Shown one piece after another: positions 32,833 through 41,824 of a DNA stretch of 64,000 bases. The stretch covers positions 310,001 through 374,000 of the forward strand of contig JAHLKX010000001.1 of assembly GCA_020444515.1 (NCBI GenBank). Reading direction: 5' to 3'. Under the pieces are notes generated by a model that had not been told where the DNA came from, searched no databases, and was given only the letters and a program-made list of their open reading frames with translations. The stretch comes from Bacteroidota bacterium (lineage in GTDB: Bacteria; Bacteroidota; Bacteroidia; Bacteroidales; JAADJA01). The position numbers were made by a program, and so were the translations under genes. Every line of letters begins with the position of its first letter. Positions within the stretch are counted from its first letter, which is position 1.

Positions 32833-34419
32833 CTAATCCGGAACCTGAGTTTCCTGACTGATGTTGATCCACCAGAAATCATTTTTATCTAAATTGTTGA
32901 TCTGACCGTCTAGATTGAAATCACCCGGAAGATATCCAATTGTTCCGGTTTCAATATTCCAGATATCGATCTTGTCATTGAGGTTAATAATACCATCATT
33001 ATTTGCATCGCCGGAGATCATTCCCCATGTCTCTAAACTCAATTGCTTGTGTCCGGATAAACCTCCGTAAACAGTAGTTTCATCGGTAGTGAAATCATAG
33101 GTGAGCAAACCATCTGTTAATTCCATATCGGATGATGACATGATGTCCAGATGATTGCGGTGGTAGATCACGACAAAGAGGTTTTGATCTATTTCAGCGG
33201 ATATGGACACGGGGCTTATTCCATTGAGGTTAACGATTGTTCCGTCATTCTTTATGTATGCTGCTTTTCTTTTGATCATGGTTGATGGACCGGCCATTTC
33301 AGGTGTTGCTGCATCTCTCAATTCAATTAATACCCAATCAACAATATCTGTTCCAGGTACCGGCCCTGATTCGATCCCATTATAAAACCAGGGGGCATGA
33401 TTGAAGGGTTGACTATCAGGAATTAATCCTAAAGCATTCATTTGTGTAGACATCAGGGTTCCTTGGAAAGGACCTTCGAGAAATACCTTTAATTCAAAAC
33501 GTAAAGTTGTTTCTATCACGATGGTATTTGATGCTTCACTTTCGTTTCCATTGAAATCAAACGCAGTGACTTTGTAATAAAGCTGATCGGATGAGATATC
33601 GTTGTCATTGAGAAGAGTATCAGATGTTGTTTCAAAGGGTATTTCGGGGAAGTTTTCCGGGTCATTGCTCCTGTAAACGGCAAAATACTGGAAATCCTCT
33701 GCTTTATTTTCATCCCATTGCAATGAAATGTAATTCAGGTGAAAGGAGCCGTCAAGAACTGGTGCAAAGGGAGCAATATTATCAACCGAATATCCTGAGT
33801 CAGGTTGAGATTCGTAATATTTATATAAATCGTGAAATACAACTTTGAAGGATGAAAAGTAAGAATTGTCGGGTGCAATGGAGTCTTTTAAAGTTGGCGC
33901 ATCATATGAATATTGCTCGTATACCAATGCAGGTACCTGATCAATAAAGGTCCAGATACTGCCATCTGTCAGCCAGAACCAATCATCTTTGGGGTTTTTT
34001 GCAACATTATCCAGCACTTCATTGATGTCAAAAGAACTAGATAATCCAATTTCTTTTCCAGTTAGATCTTCATCCTGACGCCATATTGAGTAAAAATTAT
34101 CCTGACTATAAAACGCGTCATATCCGCACTTATCCCAAATGATTTGCACCCATCTTCCCTGGTCGTTTGGAATATCTATTATGCTATCGATCCTGGGTGG
34201 TCGTACATCCAGTTTGGGGGTCAGGAATCCGGAATATCCCTCATAATTATCATTTGATAATGATCCACTAAAAAACCAGTTAGGGGAAGTTGTTGATGAA
34301 TACAATATTACACTCTGATGCCCACCTGCATAATTTGTTGCGTATTTATCCCATGTATAATCCTGGCAAAATAGCAGGGTGGAGCAAATCAGCAGCGGTA
34401 TTATTATTATTTTCTTCAT
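32833..34419 (-). CDS. Secreted FN3 protein with shared dockerin-like C-terminal module
   Basis: 528 residues from the ATG at 34419. A start at 34494 would run through the end of the neighbour gene and spoil the signal peptide (MKKIIIIPLLICSTLLFCQ). The N-terminal half is unassigned. About residues 230-310 form a fibronectin type III-like domain (PVLDGSFHLNYISLQWDENKAEDFQYFAVYRS). The C-terminal about 210 residues (LKVFLEGPFQGT ... DWVLIELRDA ... HRNHLDIMSS ... GDANNDGIINLNDK ... GDFNLDGQINNLDK) form a module with two calcium-binding dockerin-like loops that recurs in the 41825 and 50171 genes. It follows the MopE gene by 49 bp. Confidence 0.75.
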   Translation of the reverse strand: MKKIIIIPLLICSTLLFCQDYTWDKYATNYAGGHQSVILYSSTTSPNWFFSGSLSNDNYEGYSGFLTPKLDVRPPRIDSIIDIPNDQGRWVQIIWDKCGYDAFYSQDNFYSIWRQDEDLTGKEIGLSSSFDINEVLDNVAKNPKDDWFWLTDGSIWTFIDQVPALVYEQYSYDAPTLKDSIAPDNSYFSSFKVVFHDLYKYYESQPDSGYSVDNIAPFAPVLDGSFHLNYISLQWDENKAEDFQYFAVYRSNDPENFPEIPFETTSDTLLNDNDISSDQLYYKVTAFDFNGNESEASNTIVIETTLRFELKVFLEGPFQGTLMSTQMNALGLIPDSQPFNHAPWFYNGIESGPVPGTDIVDWVLIELRDAATPEMAGPSTMIKRKAAYIKNDGTIVNLNGISPVSISAEIDQNLFVVIYHRNHLDIMSSSDMELTDGLLTYDFTTDETTVYGGLSGHKQLSLETWGMISGDANNDGIINLNDKIDIWNIETGTIGYLPGDFNLDGQINNLDKNDFWWINISQETQVPD

Positions 34420-34468
34420 TGGTTTTATGATTAAGATTATGAACCTTTTTCTTCCAAATGAAATCTGG

Positions 34469-37400
34469 TTATTGACAATCCGGATCATCTTCATCTGTCA
34501 GGCCATCACAATCATCATCAATTCCATTGTCACAAATTTCAGTTTGGCCAGGAAATACAGATCCATTAAGTGGAGCACAGTCTGCTCCGTCCACTGAGCC
34601 ATCATTATCGGTATCATTATCCGCTGGATCTGTTTCGGATGAATCAACAACACCATCCTGATCAATATCTTCACCACTCATACATATACCTCCCAGGGTT
34701 GCATTGCCATCGCAGAGTCCATCATTGTCTGTATCCGGATTATTCGGGTTTGTAGTTGTAGCACCAGCATCTCCATCTGCTATAAAAAAACTATTTGTTC
34801 CCCTAATAGGAATAGAAAACATAGATGTAAATCCACCGGAAATGAAGTTATATTTGCCTAATTCAGTACCATCTTGTAAGCCATCCCCATCTGAGTCAGA
34901 ATTATAGGGATAAAGAGAGTAAAGAGCTTCATTTTCATCCCTGATACCGTCATCATCTGTATCTAAATCAATGGGATTGGTCTCACCAGGATCCAGAGCT
35001 CCATTACCATTTATATCTTCATCCATATCAAAGAATCCATCCTGATCTGAATCCATTAATCGGGGATCTGTTGTAGTTGAACTATCCTGGTCGCCAATAA
35101 ACCCTGAAGAACCTGCGTATGGCACACCTCCAATACTCACCCCGGAAGAAATCCCACTAGTTCTTCCCAATTCCAGGCCATCCATTAATCCGTCACCGTC
35201 CGTATCAGCAACAAGCGCATTCGTTTCATTATTGGCATCCATTGATCCGCTTCCATTTATATCTTCTTCACCATCTGATAATCCGTCATCATCGGTATCA
35301 GCATCTAAAGGATCTGTTTCTCCAGCATCAATAATGCCGTCGGCATCTAAGTCTTCTCCACCAATGCAAATTCCGATAACATCCAGATTGCCATCGCACA
35401 AACCATCATTGTCTGAATCCGGGTCAATTGGGTCCGGATCAAGACTATTAATCAATCCGTCATTATCATCATCTAAAAATCCCTCGCAGTCAGGATCTGC
35501 TTCATCAATAAGAAAATCGCAATCATCATCGATCGTATTATCACAAATTTCTGTTGCACCAGGATTAACATTAGCATTTGCATCGTTACAGTCATCATTG
35601 GCATCATCCCATGAGTCGGAACTGCTTGAATTGCATGCATTAGTTACTATAGCGACTCCTCCATTAGCAACGTAAGTGCTTTCCTGACTTGTGCTGCTTC
35701 CATATGCGTCATTGTCATTATCGTGGAAACAGACAACTGTGCCACTGCAGTTTTCATCAAGGTCATTTCCAGGATCATCTATAGCTCCCGGATTTATTGC
35801 TGGGTTATTGTCGTTACAATCATCAGCTGAATTTGATTCTCCCTGCGCTACATCACAGCTTCCATCGCCAGCGATAACCATGGTTCCCTGGTCCGTCCCG
35901 TAACCATCCATGTCACTATCCAAAACACAGGCAATAGCATCCATGCCATTACAATCCTGATCGATGCCATCATCCGGTATTTCCAGAGCATCAGGGTGTA
36001 CATCCGGATTGTTGTCATCGCAATCCGTTCCTCCACAAGCCTCATCCGGGTAGCCATCCCCATCATTGTCCCAGCATCCCATTCCACATCCGCAATCTGG
36101 GTCTTCAAAACCGGGAAAACAATCGGTCAGGCCATTGCAATTATCGTCAATACCATTATTACATATTTCGGTCATGCCTGGATTGATATCTGGATCGGTA
36201 TCATCACAGTCATTTTCACATTCCATATAACCGTCTTCATCTTGATCAATTTCTCCAACGGCCCATGTTGATGGATTACAGTCATTATCAAAACCATCAC
36301 AAATTTCCGCATTGCCAGGGTAATTATTAGGATCTTCATCATCACAGTCGGAACCTGCGTTATTACTGTAACCGCCGATAGGTGGTAAACCCCCGTTACA
36401 AGAACTACTTGTTGGTACTTCGCAAGATGCTACTCCCACAGAGCTGAAAATTCCATCACCATCACAATCTGGGTACCACATTTGCCCGGGAAATTCATTG
36501 GGATCATCATCATCACAGTCGGTGCCTGGCGCATTGCTGTAGCCACCTATGGGAGGCAAGCCTCCGCTACAAGGACTACTTGCTGGAATTTCGCAGGATA
36601 CCATTCCCACTGAACTAAAATATCCATCACCGTCGCAATCAGGGTACCACATTTGACCGGGGAATTCATTGGGGTCATTATCATCACAATCATCCCCATT
36701 ATCGACATAGCCAGGTGGAGCTACACAATCCTGAATTTGCTCATAAGGATCGCCATAGCCATCATTATCATTATCCAGATAAAAAGTTAAGCCCAGGGAT
36801 TCACAGCCGTCTTCCATATTTCCGTTACAATCAAGATAGGGTGGTATGCATTCAAATTGACATCCTCCCGCTCCTGTGCATATTCCATTTGTATTGGGTG
36901 CTTCACAAACGGGACCCTCATCATATTCGCCATCACAATCATCGTCAATACCATTACAAATTTCTTCATTATCACCCGTATTATCTGAGCAAGTAAAAGT
37001 TCCATCAATGCAATTATCAAAGATTCCTTCCTCACACAGGTCCGCATCGGGTCCATCACATGGACTTCCATATAAAGGATCGCCTGTACCATCAGGTGTA
37101 CTCGGATTACAATCATTATCCAGCCCGTCACATAATTCTTCATTATCACCTGTAAAATCGGAACAAACCATCACACCGGCCATGCATATGTTGGTGCCTT
37201 CTTCACACAGGTCACTATCGGGTCCATCACATGCCAAACCAAAATTGGGCTCTCCCGAACCATCAGGTGTAGCCGAATCGCAATCATTGTCAATTCCATC
37301 ACAATACTCTGTATTGCCGGGATAAATGGTATTATCTCCATCATCACAATCTGCATCCAGGCCATCGGTGTCATAGGGATGATCGCTATCGCAGATATCG

Positions 37401-38044
37401 GCACCATCACCATCCAGATCCACGCATTCGCAAAGACCTCCTCCGTCCAACTGTTGCCAGTATGTTCCATCGCAGAAACAATACTCTTTTAAATTCCCAT
37501 CATAGTAAAGGCTTCCTTCCAGATCAGGATCGCATAGTGCATCCATTCCAGCAGGTGTTAAGCGCATGATAGCATTTACCTCAAATTTTGTTTGCGGATT
37601 GGAAGTCCCAATTCCAATAGAATCAGCTAAGTTGATCACATAATTACCTACCATCTCCCAATCTTCATCACTGGATGCTGCCTTGAGTGCAAAAGGGACA
37701 GAAAGCAGCTTCTGCCGGGGCTCCATTTCACCAGCTGCCAGGGCAAATGTGATGTACAGTGGGGTATTGTCAAAAAGTCCTTCCTGAAAAGGATTTGCAG
37801 TACCAAGTTCAACAGAAAAGATTCCATTTTTAATTTCAACCGGTATGGGTCCTTCACTCCATAAGGGTGTTCCCCCAGTTGGTGTGTTATACATTCTGAA
37901 TTCAATGTACTTTGTATCATCTACAGGCAATCCATCATTGTCTTTGAGGGATCCCTGGAAATGAAATGTAACTGGTACTTGTGCAAAAATCCCTTGAATC
38001 GACAGGGATAGGGCAAAAATCAAGGTGGTAATTGTTTTTTTCAT
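34469..38044 (-). CDS. Large secreted MopE / thrombospondin-3 repeat calcium-binding protein
   Basis: 1191 residues. A signal peptide ends near GIFAQ. The N-terminal domain (VTFHFQGSLKDNDGLPVDDTKYIEFRMYN) resembles that of the 9595 gene. From about residue 200 the protein is almost wholly acidic repeats of the MopE metal-binding type (DCDDxDPxxxPGxxEICDGxDNDCD), with Cys-rich spacers, then TSP3-type DxDxDGxxD repeats, ending CDGLTDEDDPDCQ. One 57-residue unit is duplicated in tandem (36347-36688). It probably forms a calcium-stiffened surface stalk. No T9SS-type tail is obvious. It heads a two-gene unit with the FN3 gene. Confidence 0.8.
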   Translation of the reverse strand: MKKTITTLIFALSLSIQGIFAQVPVTFHFQGSLKDNDGLPVDDTKYIEFRMYNTPTGGTPLWSEGPIPVEIKNGIFSVELGTANPFQEGLFDNTPLYITFALAAGEMEPRQKLLSVPFALKAASSDEDWEMVGNYVINLADSIGIGTSNPQTKFEVNAIMRLTPAGMDALCDPDLEGSLYYDGNLKEYCFCDGTYWQQLDGGGLCECVDLDGDGADICDSDHPYDTDGLDADCDDGDNTIYPGNTEYCDGIDNDCDSATPDGSGEPNFGLACDGPDSDLCEEGTNICMAGVMVCSDFTGDNEELCDGLDNDCNPSTPDGTGDPLYGSPCDGPDADLCEEGIFDNCIDGTFTCSDNTGDNEEICNGIDDDCDGEYDEGPVCEAPNTNGICTGAGGCQFECIPPYLDCNGNMEDGCESLGLTFYLDNDNDGYGDPYEQIQDCVAPPGYVDNGDDCDDNDPNEFPGQMWYPDCDGDGYFSSVGMVSCEIPASSPCSGGLPPIGGYSNAPGTDCDDDDPNEFPGQMWYPDCDGDGIFSSVGVASCEVPTSSSCNGGLPPIGGYSNNAGSDCDDEDPNNYPGNAEICDGFDNDCNPSTWAVGEIDQDEDGYMECENDCDDTDPDINPGMTEICNNGIDDNCNGLTDCFPGFEDPDCGCGMGCWDNDGDGYPDEACGGTDCDDNNPDVHPDALEIPDDGIDQDCNGMDAIACVLDSDMDGYGTDQGTMVIAGDGSCDVAQGESNSADDCNDNNPAINPGAIDDPGNDLDENCSGTVVCFHDNDNDAYGSSTSQESTYVANGGVAIVTNACNSSSSDSWDDANDDCNDANANVNPGATEICDNTIDDDCDFLIDEADPDCEGFLDDDNDGLINSLDPDPIDPDSDNDGLCDGNLDVIGICIGGEDLDADGIIDAGETDPLDADTDDDGLSDGEEDINGSGSMDANNETNALVADTDGDGLMDGLELGRTSGISSGVSIGGVPYAGSSGFIGDQDSSTTTDPRLMDSDQDGFFDMDEDINGNGALDPGETNPIDLDTDDDGIRDENEALYSLYPYNSDSDGDGLQDGTELGKYNFISGGFTSMFSIPIRGTNSFFIADGDAGATTTNPNNPDTDNDGLCDGNATLGGICMSGEDIDQDGVVDSSETDPADNDTDNDGSVDGADCAPLNGSVFPGQTEICDNGIDDDCDGLTDEDDPDCQ
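36347..36688. repeat. Tandem 171-bp duplication in the MopE gene
   Basis: Two adjacent 171-bp units (36347-36517 and 36518-36688) encode near-identical 57-residue blocks containing NEFPGQMWYPDCDGDG and GGLPPIGGYSN. The length is a multiple of three, so the frame is kept. It suggests recent unequal exchange. Confidence 0.75.
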
Positions 38045-38114
38045 GGCGGTTGTTTTTTATTTACCAAGATGTTTTTGTTCTGAGGAGAGGAGAAAAACGA
38101 TTAATAATAATCTC

Positions 38115-38146
38115 CTAAGATACGAAAAAAAACACATAAATGTCAA
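38115..38146 (-). promoter_or_regulatory. Candidate promoter of the MopE gene
   Basis: On the minus strand TTG (38146-38144) is followed after 21 bases by TATCTTAG (38122-38115), near the Bacteroidetes -33 TTG / -7 TAnnTTTG pattern, with about 70 bp of leader to the ATG at 38044. By consensus only. Confidence 0.4.
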
Positions 38147-38607
38147 GTAATAACCTTAATTGTTTGCAGGAGCTTGCATCAGATCAATGTGTTATGGTAG
38201 ATAACTTTAAACTTATGGATCGTAAATAAAAAAGGTTCTTAGAATATATCGAAATCAATAATCGAAGGGGCTAACTTGTTTTTGTCAACAGACATCTTAT
38301 TTTCAAGACCTGATCCTATGTTGTTAATAATATCCCAATGGCTTTTATTATTCTATTCTTATTAACTATAATATTTTCAACTAATAAACCCTCATCAATA
38401 AATTATAAAAAATTGATTTTGTTTGGGTTCCCTATATAAAATCTATCGTGGATCCTCCGTTGATGTGAAAATGTTAATTTTCAGCTCACAATCAAATTTG
38501 CCGAATTACTTAACTATAATTTGGAATATTTGGTTGCCAAAGTTCATTGAGAGGAATCACCAGGTCCCGCCCACAAGGCGATTTTTGTGATTAAGGATAA
38601 AGTTAAT
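38147..38607. other. Gene-free region with a decayed copy of the att terminator
   Basis: No gene seen; mainly AT-rich DNA. At 38552-38587 GGAATCACCAGGTCCCGCCCACAAGGCG closely resembles 32728-32756 (GGGATCACATAGACCCGCCCACAAGGCG), but its right arm is mutated (GGCGAT), so the terminator stem is weaker. Confidence 0.5.
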
Positions 38608-39972
38608 TTATTCAAGCACCACTTTCCGTGTTATAATTCTCTGATCGGTTGTCACTTTTATAAAATAAATTCCGCTGGGTTCACTGTTTAAGTTGACCGT
38701 TAAATCCTCTCCATCTTCAAAAATCATGGTTTTGACTAAATTGCCCCTTATATCCAGGATTTCGATCTTTAAAATGTTTTTACCGGTTATATGTATTTTC
38801 CCAATAGTAGGATTGGGATAAATTGAAAACAGCGTGTTGTTTATTTCATTAAAGTTTGTTGAGATCATATTGTTTTTGTGCCAGGAGACTTTTTTACCTG
38901 CGTCGGATGCGGAAAGTACATCAATATCTCCGTCATCATCCAAATCAGCAGCGTGCACGGAACGGGCTCCATAAGCAGTATCACAAATTACTTGCTGATT
39001 TCCGAAATTTCCTGCTCCGTCATTCAGATACAATGAGATTTTATTGTCATTATAGGAAGCGGATAGTACATCATTATCGCCATCATTATCAATATCGCAA
39101 GAATAAACGTCTGTCGCACCATCAGCCATCGTGCTTATGATTTGCTGTGTCCCAAAAATTCCGGCACCGTCATTTTGATACCATGATATTTTATCGTCCT
39201 TGGTCGAGGCCAACAATACATCATTGTCATTATCACCATCAATATCACATGAAAATACACTCACGGCGCCATCAGCAATGCTTGTTATAATTTGCTGGTT
39301 GCCGAAATTACCACTCCCATCGTTTTGAAACCAAACTACCTTATCCTCATCATAGGATGTTGCCATCACATCATTATCATTGTCACCGTCTAAATCGCAT
39401 GCATAGACTGACTGTGTGTTCAGTACTGATACAGATATAATTTGTTGAATTCCAAAATTGCCATTACCATCATTTTGATACCATGCAATTTTATTATCAA
39501 ATTTTGATGCAGAGAGCACATCATTGTCTCCATCATTGTCTATATCACAGGCGAAAACACCAAGCGGACCATCCGCCGTATCACATATTATTTGTTGCGT
39601 TCCAAAATCACCGCTCCCATCGTTTTGGAACCAAAAAATCTGATCATCTGAAAATGAAGCCGCCAATACATCGTTGTCTTCGTCATTATCAAAATCGCAT
39701 GCATAAATAGAAGATATGCCAGATGAATAAGCAAGAATAACCTGTGGGTCCCCAAAATTTCCCATCCCATCGTTTTCAAACCAGGTAAGGGTGTTGTAAT
39801 CTCCTCCACCGACAATGGCATCTTCATCTCCGTCGCCATCTATATCGGCAGAAAAAACTACCCTTTTGTAATAATCAGAATTTACAATTGTAAAAGTTTC
39901 GAAATATACCTGGCCAATGCTTATGGTTCCCAAAAGCATGAATGTCGAGATAATTAATAATTTGATATTCAT
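38608..39972 (-). CDS. Seven-bladed VCBS/FG-GAP propeller with T9SS sorting domain
   Basis: 454 residues with a signal peptide (to near ISIGQ). Seven repeats of about 50 residues, each with a DxDGDGDxD-type calcium loop (SADIDGDGDEDAIVG, ACDFDNDEDNDVLAAS and so on) and a W-F/Y-QNDGxGNFG strand, predict a seven-bladed beta propeller like integrin-type VCBS proteins. The last about 75 residues (FSIYPNPTIGKIHITG ... EILDIRGNLVKT ... SGIYFIKVTTDQRIITRKVVLE) are a Por_Secre_tail, the type IX secretion signal, so it is exported to the surface. It probably mediates binding. Confidence 0.85.
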   Translation of the reverse strand: MNIKLLIISTFMLLGTISIGQVYFETFTIVNSDYYKRVVFSADIDGDGDEDAIVGGGDYNTLTWFENDGMGNFGDPQVILAYSSGISSIYACDFDNDEDNDVLAASFSDDQIFWFQNDGSGDFGTQQIICDTADGPLGVFACDIDNDGDNDVLSASKFDNKIAWYQNDGNGNFGIQQIISVSVLNTQSVYACDLDGDNDNDVMATSYDEDKVVWFQNDGSGNFGNQQIITSIADGAVSVFSCDIDGDNDNDVLLASTKDDKISWYQNDGAGIFGTQQIISTMADGATDVYSCDIDNDGDNDVLSASYNDNKISLYLNDGAGNFGNQQVICDTAYGARSVHAADLDDDGDIDVLSASDAGKKVSWHKNNMISTNFNEINNTLFSIYPNPTIGKIHITGKNILKIEILDIRGNLVKTMIFEDGEDLTVNLNSEPSGIYFIKVTTDQRIITRKVVLE

Positions 39973-40505
39973 ATTTAAAATTTATTAATGAGTTCCTTCC
40001 TGTAGAAAATAATTCTCTATATCAGTCATACTCCTTATACTAACCTGTCAAAAAAATACGGTTTAACAACAAGTTTGAATACCGTTTATTAAATTCATTA
40101 AATCATCAGATGTTTTACATATTATCATGGCTTAAATGTTTAACATTTGTTTTCTACGAGATAGAATTGGTAAGGGTTATTATTTGATAGCTCAAATTTT
40201 AGAATGTCTTAAATTCTGTTCGGAATAATATAGCAGTTATTTCAAACTGTCAGATGAATCTGTTTTAAATAAATTGAACACTGAAATTATATCAAAATTG
40301 AATTTCAGATAACACAAAGTTAATTGAATGAGAGGCTTATAAATTTCTAATATCCAATATTCATCTTTTCAGACCCTGCAAAAATTCAGCGATGACGAAC
40401 TTTTATATTAGGCAGAATGCTTTGCCGGCAAAGTCAAGCCTATACCCTGGAACAGATCGTTGAATCCGATGTGAATACCAGTTAATGTGCTGAATGAGAG
40501 CAAGG
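39973..40505. other. Gene-free AT-rich region
   Basis: No coding frame of note and no clear RNA or repeat. It should contain the promoter of the propeller gene at its left end. I see nothing else. Confidence 0.5.
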
Positions 40506-41360
40506 TTATTGGAGGTAGAAGACAGCATATAACAAAAACCCTGTATGTTTATATCCAATATTTCCTACAAGGTCTCCAAAAAGGGGCCTTTTGGTTTTAC
40601 TCTGTTGAATATCAACGGCAAAGGTATTGAACCCGGTTCCCAATCCCAGATTGATAATGGGTCTGTATTCCAGTTTTATGGATAGGTCGGTCATCTTGCC
40701 CTGCAGATTGTTTAGTTGAATATAAAATAAATGAACGCTCTGGTGAAGCGAAAACTTTGGAGAGAGAATGAATCCTGACTCAAGTCCGAGGGCGGGCAGG
40801 GGTGCCGTAAAACTGGTCGACTCGGCGGCCTGATCATTCTTGCTGACCGAAAATTTGATGGGCATTACAAAAAAACCAAACGATGCATTGATATCCATCC
40901 GGTCGTCCATTAAAAAGCTGTAGCTATAATCCGCATTGATCACACTGAGGCCAAAGGAAGAGCCCAGTTCTGTTCCGGCCGAGAAAACCCGGTCATTAAT
41001 TTCTATCTCGGCCTGCAATGTTTTGGTTGCTTTTCGGTTAAAATCGAAATAGCGAAAAGAGGCCGCATGTCTTCTGTTTTTTGAAAATCGGTATTTTGCA
41101 TTGGCATTGAAGGTAAACGCTGTTGTCTCAAGACCTAATGCTTCTTCAAAATCAATATCCAGTCCGATGCCAAGATTATCAAGCCCCAATCGGAAGTTGC
41201 TATTGATGTTGGCAGCATACCCACCCAATTCGAGGGAAAGCCGGTCCCAGGATTGTTGACCCTGACCTGAGTTACTTCTTCTTTGAGCCGATCCGTCAAT
41301 GGTCAACATGCAGATTATCAAAATTGAAAGTAGCCTGAAAACTGTTTTCTGTCCAATCAT
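40506..41360 (-). CDS. Outer-membrane beta-barrel protein
   Basis: 284 residues from the ATG at 41360 (a start at 41429 would add 23 basic residues before the signal peptide). Signal peptide MIGQKTVFRLLSILIICMLTIDGSAQ. The mature part alternates amphipathic strands with aromatic belts (YRFSKNRRHAASFRYFDFN, DYSYSFLMDDRMDINASFGFF, LKLEYRPIINLGLGTGF) and ends in a strand with a terminal aromatic residue (YAVFYLQ), typical of a small outer-membrane barrel. No substrate is evident and the family is not recognised. Confidence 0.7.
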   Translation of the reverse strand: MIGQKTVFRLLSILIICMLTIDGSAQRRSNSGQGQQSWDRLSLELGGYAANINSNFRLGLDNLGIGLDIDFEEALGLETTAFTFNANAKYRFSKNRRHAASFRYFDFNRKATKTLQAEIEINDRVFSAGTELGSSFGLSVINADYSYSFLMDDRMDINASFGFFVMPIKFSVSKNDQAAESTSFTAPLPALGLESGFILSPKFSLHQSVHLFYIQLNNLQGKMTDLSIKLEYRPIINLGLGTGFNTFAVDIQQSKTKRPLFGDLVGNIGYKHTGFLLYAVFYLQ

Positions 41361-41824
41361 AAACTTAATGAATTTGTTTCGAAATAGATGTTTTGATTTC
41401 CTGGCTAAAGATAATAATAATAACTTCATTTGCTATTCTGATGCAAGCTGAACCAAATTTTACTTTGCGCCATTAAATGAAAATCTATAGCGGTTTTGAT
41501 ACAATAAACTTCCGATTATCGCATTTGTTTTCCCATTTTTGGAAGAATGGGCAATGGGGCTGTGATGACCAATCCGGGATAGAACGGTTTATATAATAAA
41601 AGCCAGAATGTTATGAATGGCTGATTGGCATTGAATGGGATCTCCCTGTTGATGATGAAAAGCAGCATTTCATGTCCGTCATCCACATCCGAACAGAGCA
41701 TAAATTCAGTGCTAACAATTGAATTGATAACATACTATGGCACCATTTGTGAAAATGGTTGATTCACTGACCAACCAGGTAAACATTCAAATAAATCAGG
41801 TTTAAGATCAAATTAGTCAATAGA
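41361..41824. other. Region without supported gene
   Basis: A 61-codon minus-strand frame (41516-41701) is the only open stretch. It has no signal, no plausible family and is not supported. The remainder is AT-rich and should carry promoters for the flanking divergent genes. Confidence 0.45.

Noticed and set aside
35232..37325. Ser/Pro-rich plus-strand frames opposite the MopE gene
   Set aside because: Antisense of Asp/Gly-rich calcium repeats; low-complexity shadows.
41516..41701. 61-codon minus-strand frame
   Set aside because: No family, no signal peptide and no coupling to neighbours. Likely random.
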